6,617 bases of DNA, from the NCBI GenBank assembly GCA_947653505.1, contig CANTHI010000214.1:1-6617 (forward strand), given 5' to 3'. The DNA comes from an uncultured Eubacterium sp. (GTDB lineage Bacteria; Bacillota_A; Clostridia; Lachnospirales; Lachnospiraceae). The notes beneath the pieces are model-generated. The model was not told where the DNA came from. It did not search any database and saw only the letters and a list, made by a program, of their open reading frames with translations. How positions within the stretch are numbered: the stretch's first letter is position 1; every line of letters begins with the position of its first letter. This document shows, one piece after another, positions 6,305 through 6,617 of this stretch. Made by a program: the position numbers and the translations under genes.

Positions 6305-6541
6305 TTATGCCCAGTGGGGCAGACCCTGCGCCTTCCTGATCCGTGAAAAGTAACCCTCTTTCGCCGGTTTTTCCATGTTTTCCGAAACAATCTGATACAA
6401 AACAGACAGCTCCTCCGGCTCTGTTTCGATATCATCTGCTATCACAGATAAAGGTTTATCTTTTTTTAACTCCATCCGGATACCCGCAAAAAACACAGGG
6501 TGCCAGTAAGTCTTGTCTGTTACTGGTTTCTTCTGCTCCAT
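6305..6541 (-). CDS. Small protein of unknown function, possibly a remnant of a PD-(D/E)XK nuclease-family transposase
   Basis: A 78-residue ORF with a strong AAGGAGG (6554-6548) 6 bases before its ATG, so translation is likely. The protein is soluble-looking, without signal peptide or membrane segment. Its beginning, DKTYWHPVFFAGIRMEL (residues 9-25), resembles the first residues of the PD-(D/E)XK (Rpn-like) transposase-type proteins abundant in Lachnospiraceae, which I recall starting with 'YW.paFfagi.iEl'. Those proteins are much longer, and no nuclease core is present here. The rest (ADDIETEPEELSVLYQIVSENMEKP, ending SRIRKAQGLPHWA) is helical and charged, and I do not recognise it. It may be a short standalone protein or the product of an internal deletion. 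It lies upstream of recA, separated by the inverted-repeat element, and does not look operonic with it. Confidence 0.65.
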   Translation of the reverse strand: MEQKKPVTDKTYWHPVFFAGIRMELKKDKPLSVIADDIETEPEELSVLYQIVSENMEKPAKEGYFSRIRKAQGLPHWA

Positions 6542-6542
6542 T

Positions 6543-6599
6543 GAAAACCTCCTTATTCTGTTTTTGGGAGATTTTCATTCCGCTTTCAGAAAACCTCCT
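6543..6599 (-). repeat. 11-base direct repeat containing the small ORF's Shine-Dalgarno
   Basis: GAAAACCTCCT occurs at 6543-6553 and again at 6589-6599; on the minus strand both read AGGAGGTTTTC. Only the copy nearest 6541 has a start codon at proper spacing. The upstream copy has its nearest ATG (6579-6577) 15 bases away and in another frame. The remainder of the right edge (6600-6617) is too short to interpret. Confidence 0.6.
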
Positions 6600-6617
6600 G
6601 CTGACTGGAATCAAAGC

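Noticed and set aside
6461..6579. Possible 40-codon leader ORF starting at ATG 6579 with an AGGAGG upstream
   Set aside because: The Shine-Dalgarno is 15 bases from the ATG, and the ORF overlaps the better-supported small gene in another frame.
1..6617. CRISPR array, tRNA, rRNA or insertion sequence
   Set aside because: No regularly spaced direct repeats, no tRNA cloverleaf or rRNA sequence, and no complete transposase were seen on either strand.

Overview
The window looks like a chromosomal housekeeping segment from an anaerobic, endospore-forming Firmicute, most probably a Lachnospiraceae member (Clostridium cluster XIVa). The reasons are the gene order recA-recX-rny-NUDIX-spoIIM-xerD, the presence of a SpoIIM engulfment protein, strong AAGGAGG ribosome binding sites, and a Bacillus/Clostridium-type LexA operator before recA. 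All recognised genes lie on the minus strand, so transcription runs from high to low coordinates. I could not run a search, so family assignments rest on motifs and on my memory of the families.

Layout in transcription order. At the right edge is a 78-residue unknown protein (6305-6541) with a good ribosome binding site. A 224-base gap follows, holding a compact nested inverted-repeat element (6191-6282), a sigma-A-like promoter and a LexA box. recA (4857-6080) has an unusually long Ala/Lys-rich tail and overlaps recX (4246-4860) by the 4-base ATGA junction. A 256-base gap carries a clear sigma-A promoter and a leader of about 110 bases for rny (2422-3975, RNase Y). A probable terminator lies between rny and an ADP-ribose pyrophosphatase-like NUDIX gene (1755-2300). 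spoIIM (1068-1685) comes next, then a gap with a perfect 19-base inverted repeat, then the tyrosine recombinase xerD (start at 899).

Functionally the genes are a DNA repair pair (RecA and its modulator RecX, SOS-controlled), an mRNA-decay nuclease, a nucleotide-sugar housekeeping hydrolase, a sporulation membrane protein and a chromosome-dimer resolution recombinase. They are neighbours rather than one pathway.

Two places depart from the ordinary. First, xerD homology stops abruptly just before its second catalytic histidine (near base 51), and the last bases of the window read, in another frame, like the N-terminal part of a branched-chain amino acid type ABC-transporter binding protein. 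This is a real rearrangement or an assembly chimera. Second, the spoIIM-xerD gap repeats the xerD ribosome-binding-site sequence in direct and inverted copies, which would allow alternative RNA folds. I found no new defence or mobile system; most of the window is ordinary core genome.
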